From assembly GCA_001466705.2 (NCBI GenBank), contig LATX02000154.1, positions 124,001 through 188,000 on the forward strand: 64,000 nucleotides of DNA. The letters run 5' to 3'. Shown piece after piece: positions 10,972-28,089 of this stretch; position 1 is the stretch's first letter; every line of letters starts with the position of its first letter. The notes under the pieces are model-generated. The model did not search any database. It saw only the letters and a list, made by a program, of their open reading frames with translations, and was not told the DNA's origin. Origin of the DNA: Moniliophthora roreri. Lineage: Eukaryota; Basidiomycota; Agaricomycetes; Agaricales; Marasmiaceae. The position numbers were made by a program, and so were the translations under genes.

Positions 10972-12105
10972 TCAACGATTGACTATGTATCCTGCATGAT
11001 GAAACCAACCACAGGCCTTTTCTGCAGTAACACATCCACACACATCAAATAGAGCAAGTACTTGGTCCTCTTCATTTCATATCTATTGACCATTCCTTCG
11101 TAGATATGCTTTCTCTGCAGAAACTGAGTGAGTGATAATGTCAGCAGAGTATATGATTACTTACATGTTGAGAATGATTCTTTGATGGGATTGAGATCTG
11201 GTGAATATGGTGGAAGGTAGAGAAGCATGATTCCTGTAGCGAGAGAGTAAATAAGTGTGTATGAGTTGCCAGCTGAAGAGAAATGTACCAGCAGCATTGA
11301 GAAAGTCTTGAAGAGTTTCATTATGATGAATACAGCAGTTGTCCATAACTAGAATGCTCTGAGCATCTGTGAATGGGTGCATTTTTGGAACCTAGTAAAG
11401 AAAAATCAAAGCATGAATATGGAAAGAGTAACCTGTACTCACCACTTCCTCAGCAATAAAGTCAAAGAATTCAAATGAATCAACAGATCCTTCAACCACT
11501 CTGGTAGCTATATAACCTTTCATGCTCATTGCAGCAACCAGTGAGTATTGATCACCACAAACAAATGGTGCTCTGAGCTCAGCACAGTGCCCTCACAGAG
11601 ACTGGCCATATCGATAAGACAGGGTATGCTCATCCTTGCTCAATTCATCAACTGCCACAAACTCATCTCCAGAACCTGAGAATTGAGTCCTGATAGTCAT
11701 CCTGAAATCCCCTTGGCGCTCCTCATTCCGTTTGATAGCAATCTTGCACAAAATCTTTCTGGTAAGACCCATCTTGTCCAGTATATGCTGCAAAGCAGAC
11801 TTACTGATGGCAATGTCATGATCAATAGCTAGACACTATACAACCTCATTGAGATGAGCACCAGGGTTATCAAGATAGATTTTCTTGAGAGCAGCAAATG
11901 CTACCATGCCAATAATATGAGGACGGCCTCTGATAGGTGATGGAGGGTTTGCTGCTGATCCTGTGGCCTCAAAGAGCTTTCTCCATTGATATAGACTTGA
12001 TTGAGACATCCCGAGAGCTTAAGCAATGTCTAGTCTTGTCCATCCAGCTTCCCATAGTTGTAGCACAGCTTCCTTTAGATTAGTGCTAATCTTGCAATTT
12101 CCCAT
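10972..12105 (-). pseudogene. Decayed Tc1/mariner DDE transposase
   Basis: Read on the minus strand from an ATG at 12105, the product begins with a helix-turn-helix region (about 12,090-11,830). The catalytic core follows: first Asp in FVAVDEL (near 11,650), second Asp in VMDNC (near 11,350), and third acid in the DLNPIKE motif (near 11,185). A C-terminal exon containing CGCVTAEKACGWFHHAGY (near 11,020) completes it. Likely introns lie near 11,395-11,445 and 11,105-11,165. At least four in-frame stops interrupt it: within the helix-turn-helix, before the catalytic core, after YRYGQSL, and in the last exon. Every stop could arise by a single C-to-T change from Gln or Arg codons. A non-functional copy is certain. 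Family assignment to Tc1/mariner is strong. Confidence 0.85.
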
Positions 12106-12218
12106 GGCAAATGAAGGTAGCTGAATGTTGGGAGGCCATTAAACACGTCTTTGGGGGTAGAAATGCAGAAACATTACCAGAGATGGATTTGCGATGTGCT
12201 AGTAGAAGGTGGGCAACA

Positions 12219-12392
12219 TGTCACACAGGCTCACAGCACCAGCCAGTCACACCAGGTGTGACTGAGCCATCACCATTATATGTGGTATGTCACTGCTGCT
12301 CCTTACTGCTCACTCTTACAATTTACACCCCTTTACAGTGACATTACTCTGAAACAAAATACAACGATTCCCATTATTTATGCAAAGCACTG
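12219..12392 (-). repeat. Right terminal inverted repeat of the mariner element
   Basis: This is the uninterrupted 174-base inverted copy of the left repeat. It lies just upstream of the transposase start at 12105 and is followed by TA at 12393. It serves as the empty-site reference for the MITE nested in the left repeat. Confidence 0.88.
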
Positions 12393-13639
12393 TAAGCTCA
12401 GAGTGCTTAAGTTTGTATTACACAAGTTCAAGTTTGAGAGTGTTCAGAAGTCAAGTTTGTTCAAAGGTTTGACACAAGTTATAGATTTAACCAGGTCAAG
12501 CTGGAGTGCTAAGACACTGGCCAGCAAGTTAAATAGATACAACAAGTATCTACATGTAAGTATGTGTCTGATATGTGTATTTGGTGATTCTATCAGTAAA
12601 TAATAAATATCTGATGTTGTTGGGATATGAGGCTAATCAGTATTACAAATATGAGAAAGAAATGGGGACTGGGGAGGTGTATGTGTCTGTAAGTAAAAAA
12701 AAAGCATAGAAGTATGTAAAGGGGGAAAATGGTAACACATAGAGTACTATGCCTTTGGTATCTCAGGTAAGTTTCCTTGCTGAAATGCATTTCACACTAC
12801 TTATTTGGCAAACTGACCATTTACAGTCCATCTTCAGCTACTAAAACAGCACTGGGCCCTCCATTCCGCTGCTTGTCACCCTCCAGAGCCTTGCATACAT
12901 AAATATTGAGTGGAATTTCCTCAAAGAGCATGCTGAAGAGCATCTGTCAAACCTGCTGTAATATTATGGTGTATTCCGCTCAGTGTTGCTGATGCTAGGT
13001 CAAGGACAGGATGCAAGGCCATGCATCGGCCATGCATCAGCCTCAAGCACAATCACCTTCCATATATGGCAACAGTCGGTCGGTCGGTCTCCTCAGCCGT
13101 CCTTGGAGAAAAAATTCGCCCCCTTAAGCTTGCGTGTTCGACAGGAGCCACCACAGGCTTTCACGGTTTCACCATTTATCCACACGGAATCTGTAGCCTC
13201 TGACCTCTTCATCAAGAGATTTCCTGATTCTGATGAATGGCTTCAGCTGGAGAAGTTTTGCCTCTCATATCTTTTAGCGTTCACGCTGGTATTCCCATCA
13301 GTAAATCTCGCTTCAATCGCTAGACCCATCATCCACTGCCCTCGATAGTCAGCTCAGCCAAGCACCTCGCATTCGGAGAACGCAAGATTACTACATACCG
13401 GCCCCCATAATCTTGAGCCTGCCGCTCTGTGCTATGGCAACGCGAAGGAACATCAACGAGTGCGCATGATTCCACATAACCGAGCTCAGGCACGGTGTTG
13501 TGTTATAAAAGACGGTTTCATGCATTTGAATTCCATCTTTCTTTCTCCATCATCTCCTTTTTTCTATCCTCCTGGACTGGTTCCTTTCATCTTCTTGACT
13601 TTCATTGTCATTTGCTTTGCTTCATTTCAGTCTATCAAG
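12393..13639. other. Intergenic boundary from repeat block to gene-rich DNA
   Basis: Up to about 13,000 the sequence is CpG-poor and repeat-like. From about 13,020 CG dinucleotides become frequent and base composition matches the genes that follow. No convincing gene was found. The last 120 bases are pyrimidine-rich, as is usual just upstream of fungal start codons. Confidence 0.6.
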
Positions 13640-14478
13640 ATGTTTGTGCTCCCAGTCGTTTTCATTTCCCTGATCAGCTCTGTCCTTGCTGGTGAGTGAA
13701 CAATCGACTCTTTTGTGTCATACATTCATCCAATTTCTTCAGCACCTGTCGCTAGACAAGCTCAGCCATGTTTTGTAACAGGAAGTGTTGCCCTCCCTGC
13801 AGAAGTTGCGGATGGCCTTGCAGCCCTTAGTTCTGTTACATGCGACACCTCTGTGCGTTGACTGGTCGCTTCTAGGTGGATCTCCGTATTGATCTCTACT
13901 TTTATCTAGAGAGAGTCCGTTCCCGGTGTGCCTGACGTTACTTCTGGTGATATCACCTACAGCAGCATCGACTTCCAAAAGTCAGATTTGTCTCCCATCG
14001 GTTTTGCACTGTACGCCTCTAGTCTTCCCTCAGTATTCACCTATCATTTATCCAATCCACAGCCAAGCCTTCAAGACCCCTGCCGATCCTGCGGAAGCTG
14101 ATCTCGATCTGCTCCAGAACCAGCTGAATACCTATCTTGCAGTCGAAGCCGGTCTCAGGGTGAGAATTTATTTTCTACCCGGATTTTCATATGCGCTAAA
14201 AAATAGCTTCACAGTCGCAACCAAACTCTTCCCGTCTCCTCTCTCAACTCAAGGGCCCCAAGTTCTTCCTACAATTCCAGATCGCCCGTGCCAGAACTGC
14301 ACTCGGTGAAAACTTGGGCGTCGCTGACACTGTCGAGCATCAACTTGGAAAGGTTGTCAAGGTTAGTCGAACAACGTTTCTACGAGATATGTCGTTCATC
14401 GATAAATTCATCCAGAATGCTGTAGGCGCTAGTGCTGACGAGATCGCACAAGTCAACGCCCTTGCTACACAGATATAG
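13640..14478 (+). CDS. Small secreted alpha-helical protein of unknown function
   Basis: Six exons can be joined in frame. The first encodes a signal peptide of about 17 residues (hydrophobic VLPVVFISLISSVLA) and ends at a GT donor near 13,691. Later introns lie near 13,852-13,907, 14,009-14,062, 14,159-14,215 and 14,362-14,406. The mature protein of about 180 residues has two early cysteines (QPCF and VTCDTS), then a Gly/Ser-rich part, then amphipathic helices with many Ala, Leu, Gln and Val. It resembles an unnamed family of secreted proteins that I recall as common in Agaricomycetes. No catalytic motif is visible. Small size, secretion and helical repeats would fit a surface-active or effector-like role, but that is inference. 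Confidence 0.75.
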
Positions 14479-14955
14479 TGATTTTTGCGTAGAGAGTAGT
14501 TGTGTTATTCAAAGTACATTGGTGAATGAAAGAAAGGTCACTATACTGAGTATAGATGGATGAGACGAATAAGCTGTTTGGTCTTACCCGTCCGAGGAAT
14601 GCTATTTAGGTCAACTCGGGTTTGGCGCCGGTTCATGTTTTCTTTCGTCAGGCTGATGCAGGTTGATGCAGCATCCCGGCATCTTTACCACCGACCCCCA
14701 TAGCATGCATGCACGTTTTGGACAGCATCATTCCCGGGCCCACTCTTCCTTGTACGCCGACCACCAACGTGGAGGTTTTTATTCTTAGCAGTTGGTCAGG
14801 AGCGTGTAGGTAAGTCCTCGCTTTGTTCCGTCACTCTAGCGTGTCCAACACGAGGCTGACCAGTTGCCAGCGTAATGAAGCAATAGTTGCAAACGGCTCC
14901 ACAAGTGACGATTTAACGCTGTTACCAGGAACAAAGTTGTCTTCAGCAGTTTAGA

Positions 14956-16207
14956 ATGCGATCCATACTCTTCGAAAGCGCGCCAGACGATGAAGAACCA
15001 TGGCGCCAGCTCCCACTCGCAGCACTTCCTATTGCCATAGACGCAGAGGCCGATGTGGTGGATATCCTTAATGTCCTTCCTTTTGATCTGATAGAATCGA
15101 TCATCGATATGTGCAAGGAAGACCGCGAAACCATTAGGTCCTGCAGTCTTGTATGTCGTGAATGGGTTACCCGGAGTCGAAAACACCTACTCGAAATGTC
15201 GTGCGTTCGCGTCAACCGCGTCAACGCAGATGCATTTGTCGAATTAGTCGGCTCTCCTCATTTCACGATGAGGAATATCCCACATCTCGAGTTCTCTTTC
15301 CGTGGAGAATCCTCTCAAGTTGCCGAAGTCGTGGTTCCGACATTGGCAAAACATCGTATATCCATTCGGTCCCTCGTCCTTGTTGCAGATACACTCGGCC
15401 AGGGCAGCTGCAAGAAATCCTTCCGCCTCCTTTCATCAACATACAAGACATCCCTCACCGAGTTGTCATTACGCAACCATCTACCCGACAAACTCTTCGA
15501 CATCCTTCAATTCGTTTACTCTTTTCCTCGGCTGGAGAAATTAAGCCTCAATGGAACATTCCGTGGCCTTGTTTCACCTTCCAAACTTCCCGTACATCTT
15601 CGTAATTTTTCCTTCGTGAACGGTCGGTCGAGAGGGACCGACCAGATCTTACATTGGTTGACTTCTCCGAAAGCACCACCTACATTACGGCTTTCGTCCT
15701 TGGCCGTTCACGGTATCATTGAAGGGGATATTCCGGCGCTGCAGAAGCTCTTGGATACCAGTCATAATGATCTTCGATACCTCAACCTGAGCCAAATCAG
15801 TATCAATGATGGTTCGTATCTCATCTCGGCTTGGTTCATCGCCGGCTCTGACCCGTTCACCCTAACTAGCCGTTCTTCATTTTGGGAGACTCCACTACTT
15901 ACAGCATCTCATCATCAGCCCTCGGATACACACATTGGAGTGTCATCCTATCCAATTCATCGAGAAGATGCTCCTCACGATTTCCTCGTATTGTCTCAAG
16001 GAAATCGAGCTGCACTTGCCCCACATCCAAATCCCTCACCTTGACGAGGCGCAATGTCAACGATTGGATGAAGCGTTTACGCTTTCCCAGTTTTCGGATG
16101 TGGGGATGCTCACTATCAAGTCTAATCCCACAGCGATGGTTCTCTTGGAGAAGGCTTTTACTACATGTCAGTCAAAGGGGATTCTCACCCTCACTATTGC
16201 TACTTGA
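14956..16207 (+). CDS. F-box protein
   Basis: Exon 1 runs from ATG 14956 to about 15815. An intron of about 103 bases (GTATCT...CATCAG) leads to an exon ending at TGA 16207, giving about 380 residues. The N-terminal third holds an F-box (near residues 38-75: LPFDLIESIIDMC, then SLVCREWV), the segment that binds Skp1 in SCF ubiquitin ligases. The rest is leucine-rich with degenerate LRR-like spacing (LTELSLRN, LEKLSLNG, LRYLNLS), typical of the large fungal families of F-box proteins that select unknown substrates. The second exon could alternatively be a separate fragment, but its frame joins exactly. Confidence 0.8.
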
Positions 16208-16745
16208 CGAACGTACACTTGTTTCACTCTTACGACCTACTGTGATGATCCTTCTAATTCATATCAGAGACGATTGGCAGTGTTCACTTCATGGACTACC
16301 CATCTGTACAAGTACAATTTATAGTAATAATCGGTGTTACAGCCGCATGCTACAGCAATACGTATGTTACATTCCATGCCGTCACGAGCGGGCAGAGAAG
16401 GAAGGCGATGGCGGGGAGCGTGAACGCAAGCCAGAAGCCAACGAACTAGAACATAAAACATTTCGTGCAGTCGTCATCATCATCGTCATCACCGTGTGGA
16501 ATACTAGAACGGAATGATATTCTCCTTTGACACGTCCCAGGCTGGTTTCCTGGCTTCACCCTTTGCCTTTCCTCCTCGGACATCTTTCGTGTTGGACGAT
16601 GCGGTACAACCGAACGCATAAGATGCCTGAGCGCAATTGTTTCCTCCATTCAGATCCACGCCAGTAAATTCTCTTTTGACCCTCCTGCGAGTCGACTTTG
16701 TGGGATCCTGCTTGGAGAGTTAGTACGCTCTGTGGAAGACCCGAT

Positions 16746-17810
16746 TTACAGGACACTGACCACTACAGGCTTCCTGAAACTGATAGGAACCGCTGGGAAC
16801 TTGCTCAACATCCGGCTCATATCGTCACAAGATTCGTCGTCCATGTCTTCCTTGGTGTACAATAACCTGATAGACCCGCCTGTTTCTAGCTTGGGGGAGC
16901 CTTCTGACCGTTGAGATGGGGATCTGGAGTACAGACTAACGCAGGAAGTAGACAACGCCACTGGATATCGATCATCCACATTTCCGTCGTAAATCCTAGC
17001 AAGGTCTTTTTCGCAGTGAACAGTGTGAGAGCGTCGGCGAGAACGTTTGCCACGAGTGGCGTCGGCCGCGTATGAAGAATCAGAGATATGGCCGTAGTCG
17101 GATCTCCAAGGGATGCGGATGAGGAGCTTGCCAGAAATGTCTACGACTGGAGTTGAGGCCTGCATTCTTGAGCGGATCGGGAGAGCGTGTGGATGGGAAC
17201 CGACGACGAGATCTGCGTTGCGACCCCATAAGAGAGCCTGAGAGATGGCCAGTGAAGACTCTGAGAATGGATACGAGGGTGGAGAACAATAGGAAGGGAA
17301 GCGATTTGCGGGAGAGCAAGGACTCGTCGGAGGGTACGTGTAGTCATTAATAGGTTGGTATGTAGTGTTGAGAATGGGAGAGTAAAGCAGATGTGAATAG
17401 CTTGGGATGGGACCTTTCTCGGAAATGTCGTATCTCTGAACTTGCTTGATATTGGTGTCTCGAGGGGAATAGTACGCGACTTGGGGTTTGGTGATGTATT
17501 CTGTATCCTTCTCGTCGTATTTAGCACCCTTTTCCTGGAGGCGATAAATCAGAACAAAAACAACCAAGTTGGCTGGACCTTCACCTACATCGGCGGCGGA
17601 AAAATCTTTGCTCGAGATGGCCGTTGACTTGTGCCTGGAGTCACATTTTCTGCGCCATGTCCTATATCTCCTTCCGGCATAGATGGCAATGGCGAGTACT
17701 GGAAGGACGGAGAGTGCAATGAAGGAGGTCCCAAGGCTGGAAACAGCAGAGGAAGTTGATTGGGGCGTAGAAGATGCATCCTTAGATTCTGTAGAAAATG
17801 GCGCGTTCAT
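16746..17810 (-). CDS. Single-pass membrane protein, unknown function
   Basis: The frame opens upstream to 17918, but the methionine at 17810 is preferred because it precedes a Ser/Thr-rich stretch and one hydrophobic segment (FIALSVLPVLAIAIYA). That segment is followed by a stop-transfer cluster of Arg and Lys. The segment from about 17,540 to 17,593 starts GTAGGT and ends CCTCCAG, and is likely an in-frame 54-base intron. The cytoplasmic part (about 270 residues) is rich in Ser, Pro and Tyr, with basic patches such as GKRSRRRS, and looks mostly disordered. This layout resembles fungal proteins with one membrane span and a long disordered tail, some of which are cell-wall or polarity sensors. 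No named family was recognised. Confidence 0.6.
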   Translation of the reverse strand: MNAPFSTESKDASSTPQSTSSAVSSLGTSFIALSVLPVLAIAIYAGRRYRTWRRKCDSRHKSTAISSKDFSAADVGEGPANLVVFVLIYRLQEKGAKYDEKDTEYITKPQVAYYSPRDTNIKQVQRYDISEKGPIPSYSHLLYSPILNTTYQPINDYTYPPTSPCSPANRFPSYCSPPSYPFSESSLAISQALLWGRNADLVVGSHPHALPIRSRMQASTPVVDISGKLLIRIPWRSDYGHISDSSYAADATRGKRSRRRSHTVHCEKDLARIYDGNVDDRYPVALSTSCVSLYSRSPSQRSEGSPKLETGGSIRLLYTKEDMDDESCDDMSRMLSKFPAVPISFRKPVVVSVL

Positions 17811-17996
17811 ATTTTGTAGAATGTAGATAGCCAAAGGAGCGTGGAGGTCAAAAGATGGTGGTGGTTCGTGAACAAGGAGTGTACTACTACGAGCGTCTAC
17901 CCTTCCACCAGCATCCATCCATCAAGAACTTTAGAAAAAAAATCTCCTTTCCTTGAGGCTCCTTCTACATACATCGGAAATAGCTATAGATGTGGC

Positions 17997-19726
17997 TCAA
18001 AGCATCGCGACGGCACGTCGATGATCCTCATCTACGGAGGTTGATACCCATGACCAATGTTCCGTGTATTTTTCCTTTAGTGTGAGTTTTTGTTCCTCTG
18101 TCAGACTATGCCCTTGCTTCTTAACATCATGGAACCCAGGAGCATTAAACTCGTAATAGAGTCCCTGCGTGCGAGCGGTTGTCAGGATGTAATTTGCGAA
18201 CGGCTGCCGAATGGAGTCGTAGATCTTGAGGATGCGAGGAATATCTGAAATGGTGCACGGCGATCTAGCCATAATTTCACCCAGAATATAGGCATCCTTG
18301 ATTTTCGAAGTCACTAACCCTAGATATTGTCTAACAGTGTTAAGGCCACCTACCTCCATTGCTTGACCCGCCCCAGCGCCGAGATGGGGTGTCATTGCAT
18401 GGGCCTAAGAAGCAGTCAGTAGGCTTCTGCTATATCCAGTTTATGAGAAATGCTTACTGCATCTCCTAATAGCAGCGCTCTACCTGATATGTATGAATCG
18501 AGCGGTCGCAATTCTTGAATGGCCCAGCACGTAGGATTCTCGATGCACTGAATCGCAACATTCATCAGCACATCACTCTATTCAGTCTCCATCTTTAATC
18601 CTTACATTTAGTAGATCCTGCACTTCTTGCTCCCAACCCGCGTATACCTCAAGAACTTCTTCTAACGTCGCGTTTCTCACTTCTGGACCAGGAAGAGGTT
18701 TGCCCTCATCCCATGGTCTAGAGTAAAACGCCACGACATTGACGATACGACCTTGGCTGATAGGATACACCACTATGTGCTTTTGAATTCAGATGAGCGT
18801 CAGAATGGCGACAGAATTGGTGTGTGGTGTGCCTACCCGATCCTTCCCGCAATACTATAGAAAAAAAATCATCATGGAGTTATTGTGAAAATATCAATGT
18901 CAATAGACTTACATTCACTGGTTCCTCTAACGTGCGATGTCCGGGATGCAATTCGGCCAATTTTTCCCTTGGTACAAGGCCCCGAAACGCCACCGTCCCC
19001 GTGTATACGACCCCGTTATCCGAGCTTGAAACATGCCGGACGTGTCGCCGCACTACAGATTTAATCCCATCGGCCCCGATGACCATATCGCACATAGCAC
19101 TTTTCCCGTTAGCGAATCGGATTTTTACGCCATCTGGGAGTTCCTCGCACTCTACAACACGATGTTGCAGGTGTACGTCACAGAAGGGTGGTACCTGTTC
19201 CAGCAGTGCCTGCTGTATGTCCTTTCGATGGAAGTTGTAATTGCCGCCTGCCGTGTGGAAGGATGAGAAACATGTTCCGTACGTGGTCAAGTCGGATTCT
19301 TTACCGTTGATCCTGATCTGATGAAAGGTGTAGCCATCTCGTTGATCACTCTTCCGAAAAGTGAAGGCAATCTCTGCCGTGATGTAAGTAGGAACGTAAA
19401 TCTCCAGGCTATCGATACCAACTCGGTTCATCATTAGGTTTCTCCTTGAGGCCTTTCACCAAGCTCTCTTCCATGCCCATTGCCTTTAGGATCTTCCACG
19501 TTCTCGGCCAAACCGTGATTCCTGCTCCAATTTCCGCTATTTGAGCGGCTGCCTCGTATAGATTGAGTTCGATATTTTGGCACTTCTTCAGTGCAACCGC
19601 GCATGTAAGTCCTCCAATGCCGCCTCCTCTAATTGGAATATAGTCAGCTTGAATGAAAAAGTCTTTTAACAAATAACCCCACACGATAGCAATGCGAAGT
19701 TTACGCTGGTCAGGCTGAGTAGTCAT
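17997..19726 (-). CDS. FAD-dependent monooxygenase, salicylate-hydroxylase-like
   Basis: Seven or eight exons join in frame to about 430 residues. The start at 19726 places the FAD dinucleotide-binding motif GGGIGGL about 17 residues in, once a 54-base intron is removed. The second FAD motif GADGIKS is near 19,070 and the third, LLGDAAHAMTPHLGAGAGQA, spans two exons near 18,360-18,490. This motif order defines group A flavin monooxygenases such as salicylate 1-monooxygenase and para-hydroxybenzoate hydroxylase, which hydroxylate aromatic acids using NAD(P)H and oxygen. Introns have clean borders, for example GTAAGCATT...CTTCTTAG near 18,405-18,458. No signal peptide is seen, so it is cytosolic. 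The substrate cannot be fixed from sequence. No biosynthetic partners are adjacent. Confidence 0.85.
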
Positions 19727-20303
19727 TGTGGAGAGTGCCCCTTCCCTTGAGAGACGCTGGCGCTATATAACGGGTTACCTTGGATTTTCTCATCGTAGAC
19801 TCCATATCACGGGACGTTCTGGAACGATACGGTTCAGGTTTCAACCCGAACCGTGTCAGAATATAACGGTCCCATGACCTTGATGATGGAAACGGCATTA
19901 TTGTGGCGTTGAGAGCTTGTATGATGATTGGCAAGATAGTATGTATTCTAATTCTCATGAGAACGCGAATGACGAGAACGGGCGATTCGGGAAACAATTT
20001 TCATTATAGCGACGCAAGTCTGCGGGCTACAAAGTAACACTGTATGTAAAGTATATGCATGCAGTTATACATTGGGTTTTGTTATTATTGCCAGGATGGT
20101 CCTTTTTTACTATAAATCCCTAATCCATCCGTAAGAATACAGTGATCAATACATTGATGAGTCGCTTGGATCAAGCACAAATATCCCCTTGATCCTTGAA
20201 TAAAAGAAAGCAGACTCCAAATGAATAACAAAACATAAAAACACTGTCATCGACCAGTCAGAACTGCGCGAAACGCGTTGACGGACAGAACGTACCCGAG
20301 AAG

Positions 20304-21498
20304 TTAATTGTTATGGACCCAGCGAGTACCACCAATGGCGACAGGGCACTTGTGATTACCCAAAGTCTTTTTGGTAGAGAAGAAACGACCACAGTCATCG
20401 CAGAGGAACTCGCAAACCTTGCCGTGTTTCGCGACTTCATGTCGAAGGCGATCATGCTGCCGAGAAAAGCGCTCCGAGCAGCCTTGGGTACAGGGGAAAG
20501 AGACTTTCGGCTTGGGCTTGTGAGCCTCCATGTGCACCTTGAGCGTGTATCTGCTCGTGAACCGCCGTTCGCAGCCAGGAAGCAGGCAGGGAAACCGCCG
20601 GCGGTAATCTGCAGGCGCAGGCGAGGGGGTGGCGCTGTCAGCGCTTGATGGTGAAGCTGCGCGGATATCGTGATAGTGGAGAGACGAGGTTGGGGAATCG
20701 TTCACAAATTTGGGCTCCAAATGTGGCGACGCCTGTAACGATTGACCGAATTGAATGTCAAAAACGTTCGCAGACTCGTCAATACTAGACGGTGTGTGGA
20801 GAACTGAGACGAAATTAGCGGGGTTTTACGCATGAATCGCGTGGTAACTTACGCTCAGGCGTGTCGGTCGCAGGGGAAGGGTTGAAGGCGTTTTGAACGA
20901 GCTCAGAATCGGTTTTGGCATGCGATGGATTGTTCGTGATGAAGCACTCTATCGGCCATGAAAGTAGTGCTGGTCTTGAGATGTCTAAAGATGTCGTGAG
21001 CAGAAAACGCGGATCGTTCAAAGAGAATATTGACCATGACTCCTATTGAATGAAGGACCTTGGGGCGAGGAGCACGGACAAAGTTCATAGTAAGATGAGC
21101 CTATGTAAGCCGACAGTTAGTTCATGCTAGCAAGTATTCTCAATCGAACCACGCACTGTTCGCATGCTGAGCGGGATGCGAGGGCCAATGGCTAGACCAA
21201 CTACTTTGGGTGAGATCCTCTGTGTGCAAGTGAGCTCCTAATATCGTCAACCCAAGGAACCTAGATGACGAACCAGAGGATTGTAGCTCATGAACACCGT
21301 GAGCAGGGTACAGATGGTCGTGATACATTACTTTCTCCAAGTAATGCTGGCCCTGTTGCATCTCAAACCTCGGCGAAGGATACAAGAGATCCTCCGAATC
21401 GGTTACATCTATAGTGGAAGGAGTAGTGGGTATAAAGCTCGCTCGAATGAACTAAGGGATTAACCTTGGTCGTAGATAGATGAAGGAAAAAGAGTCAT
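20304..21498 (-). CDS. C2H2 zinc-finger protein
   Basis: The last exon (20304 to about 20,800) encodes two good C2H2 fingers, CLLPGC...HMEAH and CTQGC...HEVAKH. A third, atypical one (CDDCGRFFSTKKTLGNHKC) ends close to the C-terminus. Upstream exons on the minus strand include one near 20,850-21,000 ending at a GTAAGT donor at 20,853, and one near 21,250-21,410. A plausible ATG lies at 21498 followed by a short first exon. The N-terminal part is Ser/Pro/His-rich and probably disordered. The domain content suggests a DNA-binding transcription factor, with TFIIIA-like spacing between the fingers. The upstream exon structure is less certain than the finger exon. Confidence 0.68.
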
Positions 21499-27778
<6,280 letters not shown>

Positions 27779-28089
27779 TAACGACTGTTATTTTCTTGAT
27801 TGATTCCTCTAATCCTTTTTCAGTACTTTACGATTTTTTTTACCCGTGACATAGTCGTTCTGTTTCGTCCTTTGTTATATCTATCTTATTGACGGTATGT
27901 TATGTACACTAGTTTCGTACACGATAGCAGTCGTTGTATAAATTGTTTTTGGCGAGAAAATAGCCGGTACCGAGCCTCTGAGGTCAGGTGACAGTAAAGA
28001 ACTTGATTCATGTCAAAGACCAAGATGCCAATGGCATTCTTTCAGTTCTACTAAACTTCTCGAGCATCACACTGTAACTACGCGTCAGA

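Larger units (their letters stand above)
7653..12392. mobile_element. Two-gene Tc1/mariner element with long terminal inverted repeats
   Basis: The element is flanked by TA dinucleotides at 7651-7652 and 12393-12394. Its ends are inverted repeats of about 175 bases: 7653-7767 plus 8515-8576 on the left, and 12219-12392 on the right. The left repeat is split by a nested MITE. The outer tip includes TTTGCATAAATAATGGGAAT on both sides, and the inner part carries the palindromic CAGTCACACCTGGTGTGACTG region. Two convergent genes, each starting next to an inverted repeat, fill the interior: a decayed DDE transposase on the minus strand and a decayed second gene on the plus strand. TA target duplication and the transposase both fit Tc1/mariner. 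The copy is dead: both reading frames carry stops. Confidence 0.88.
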
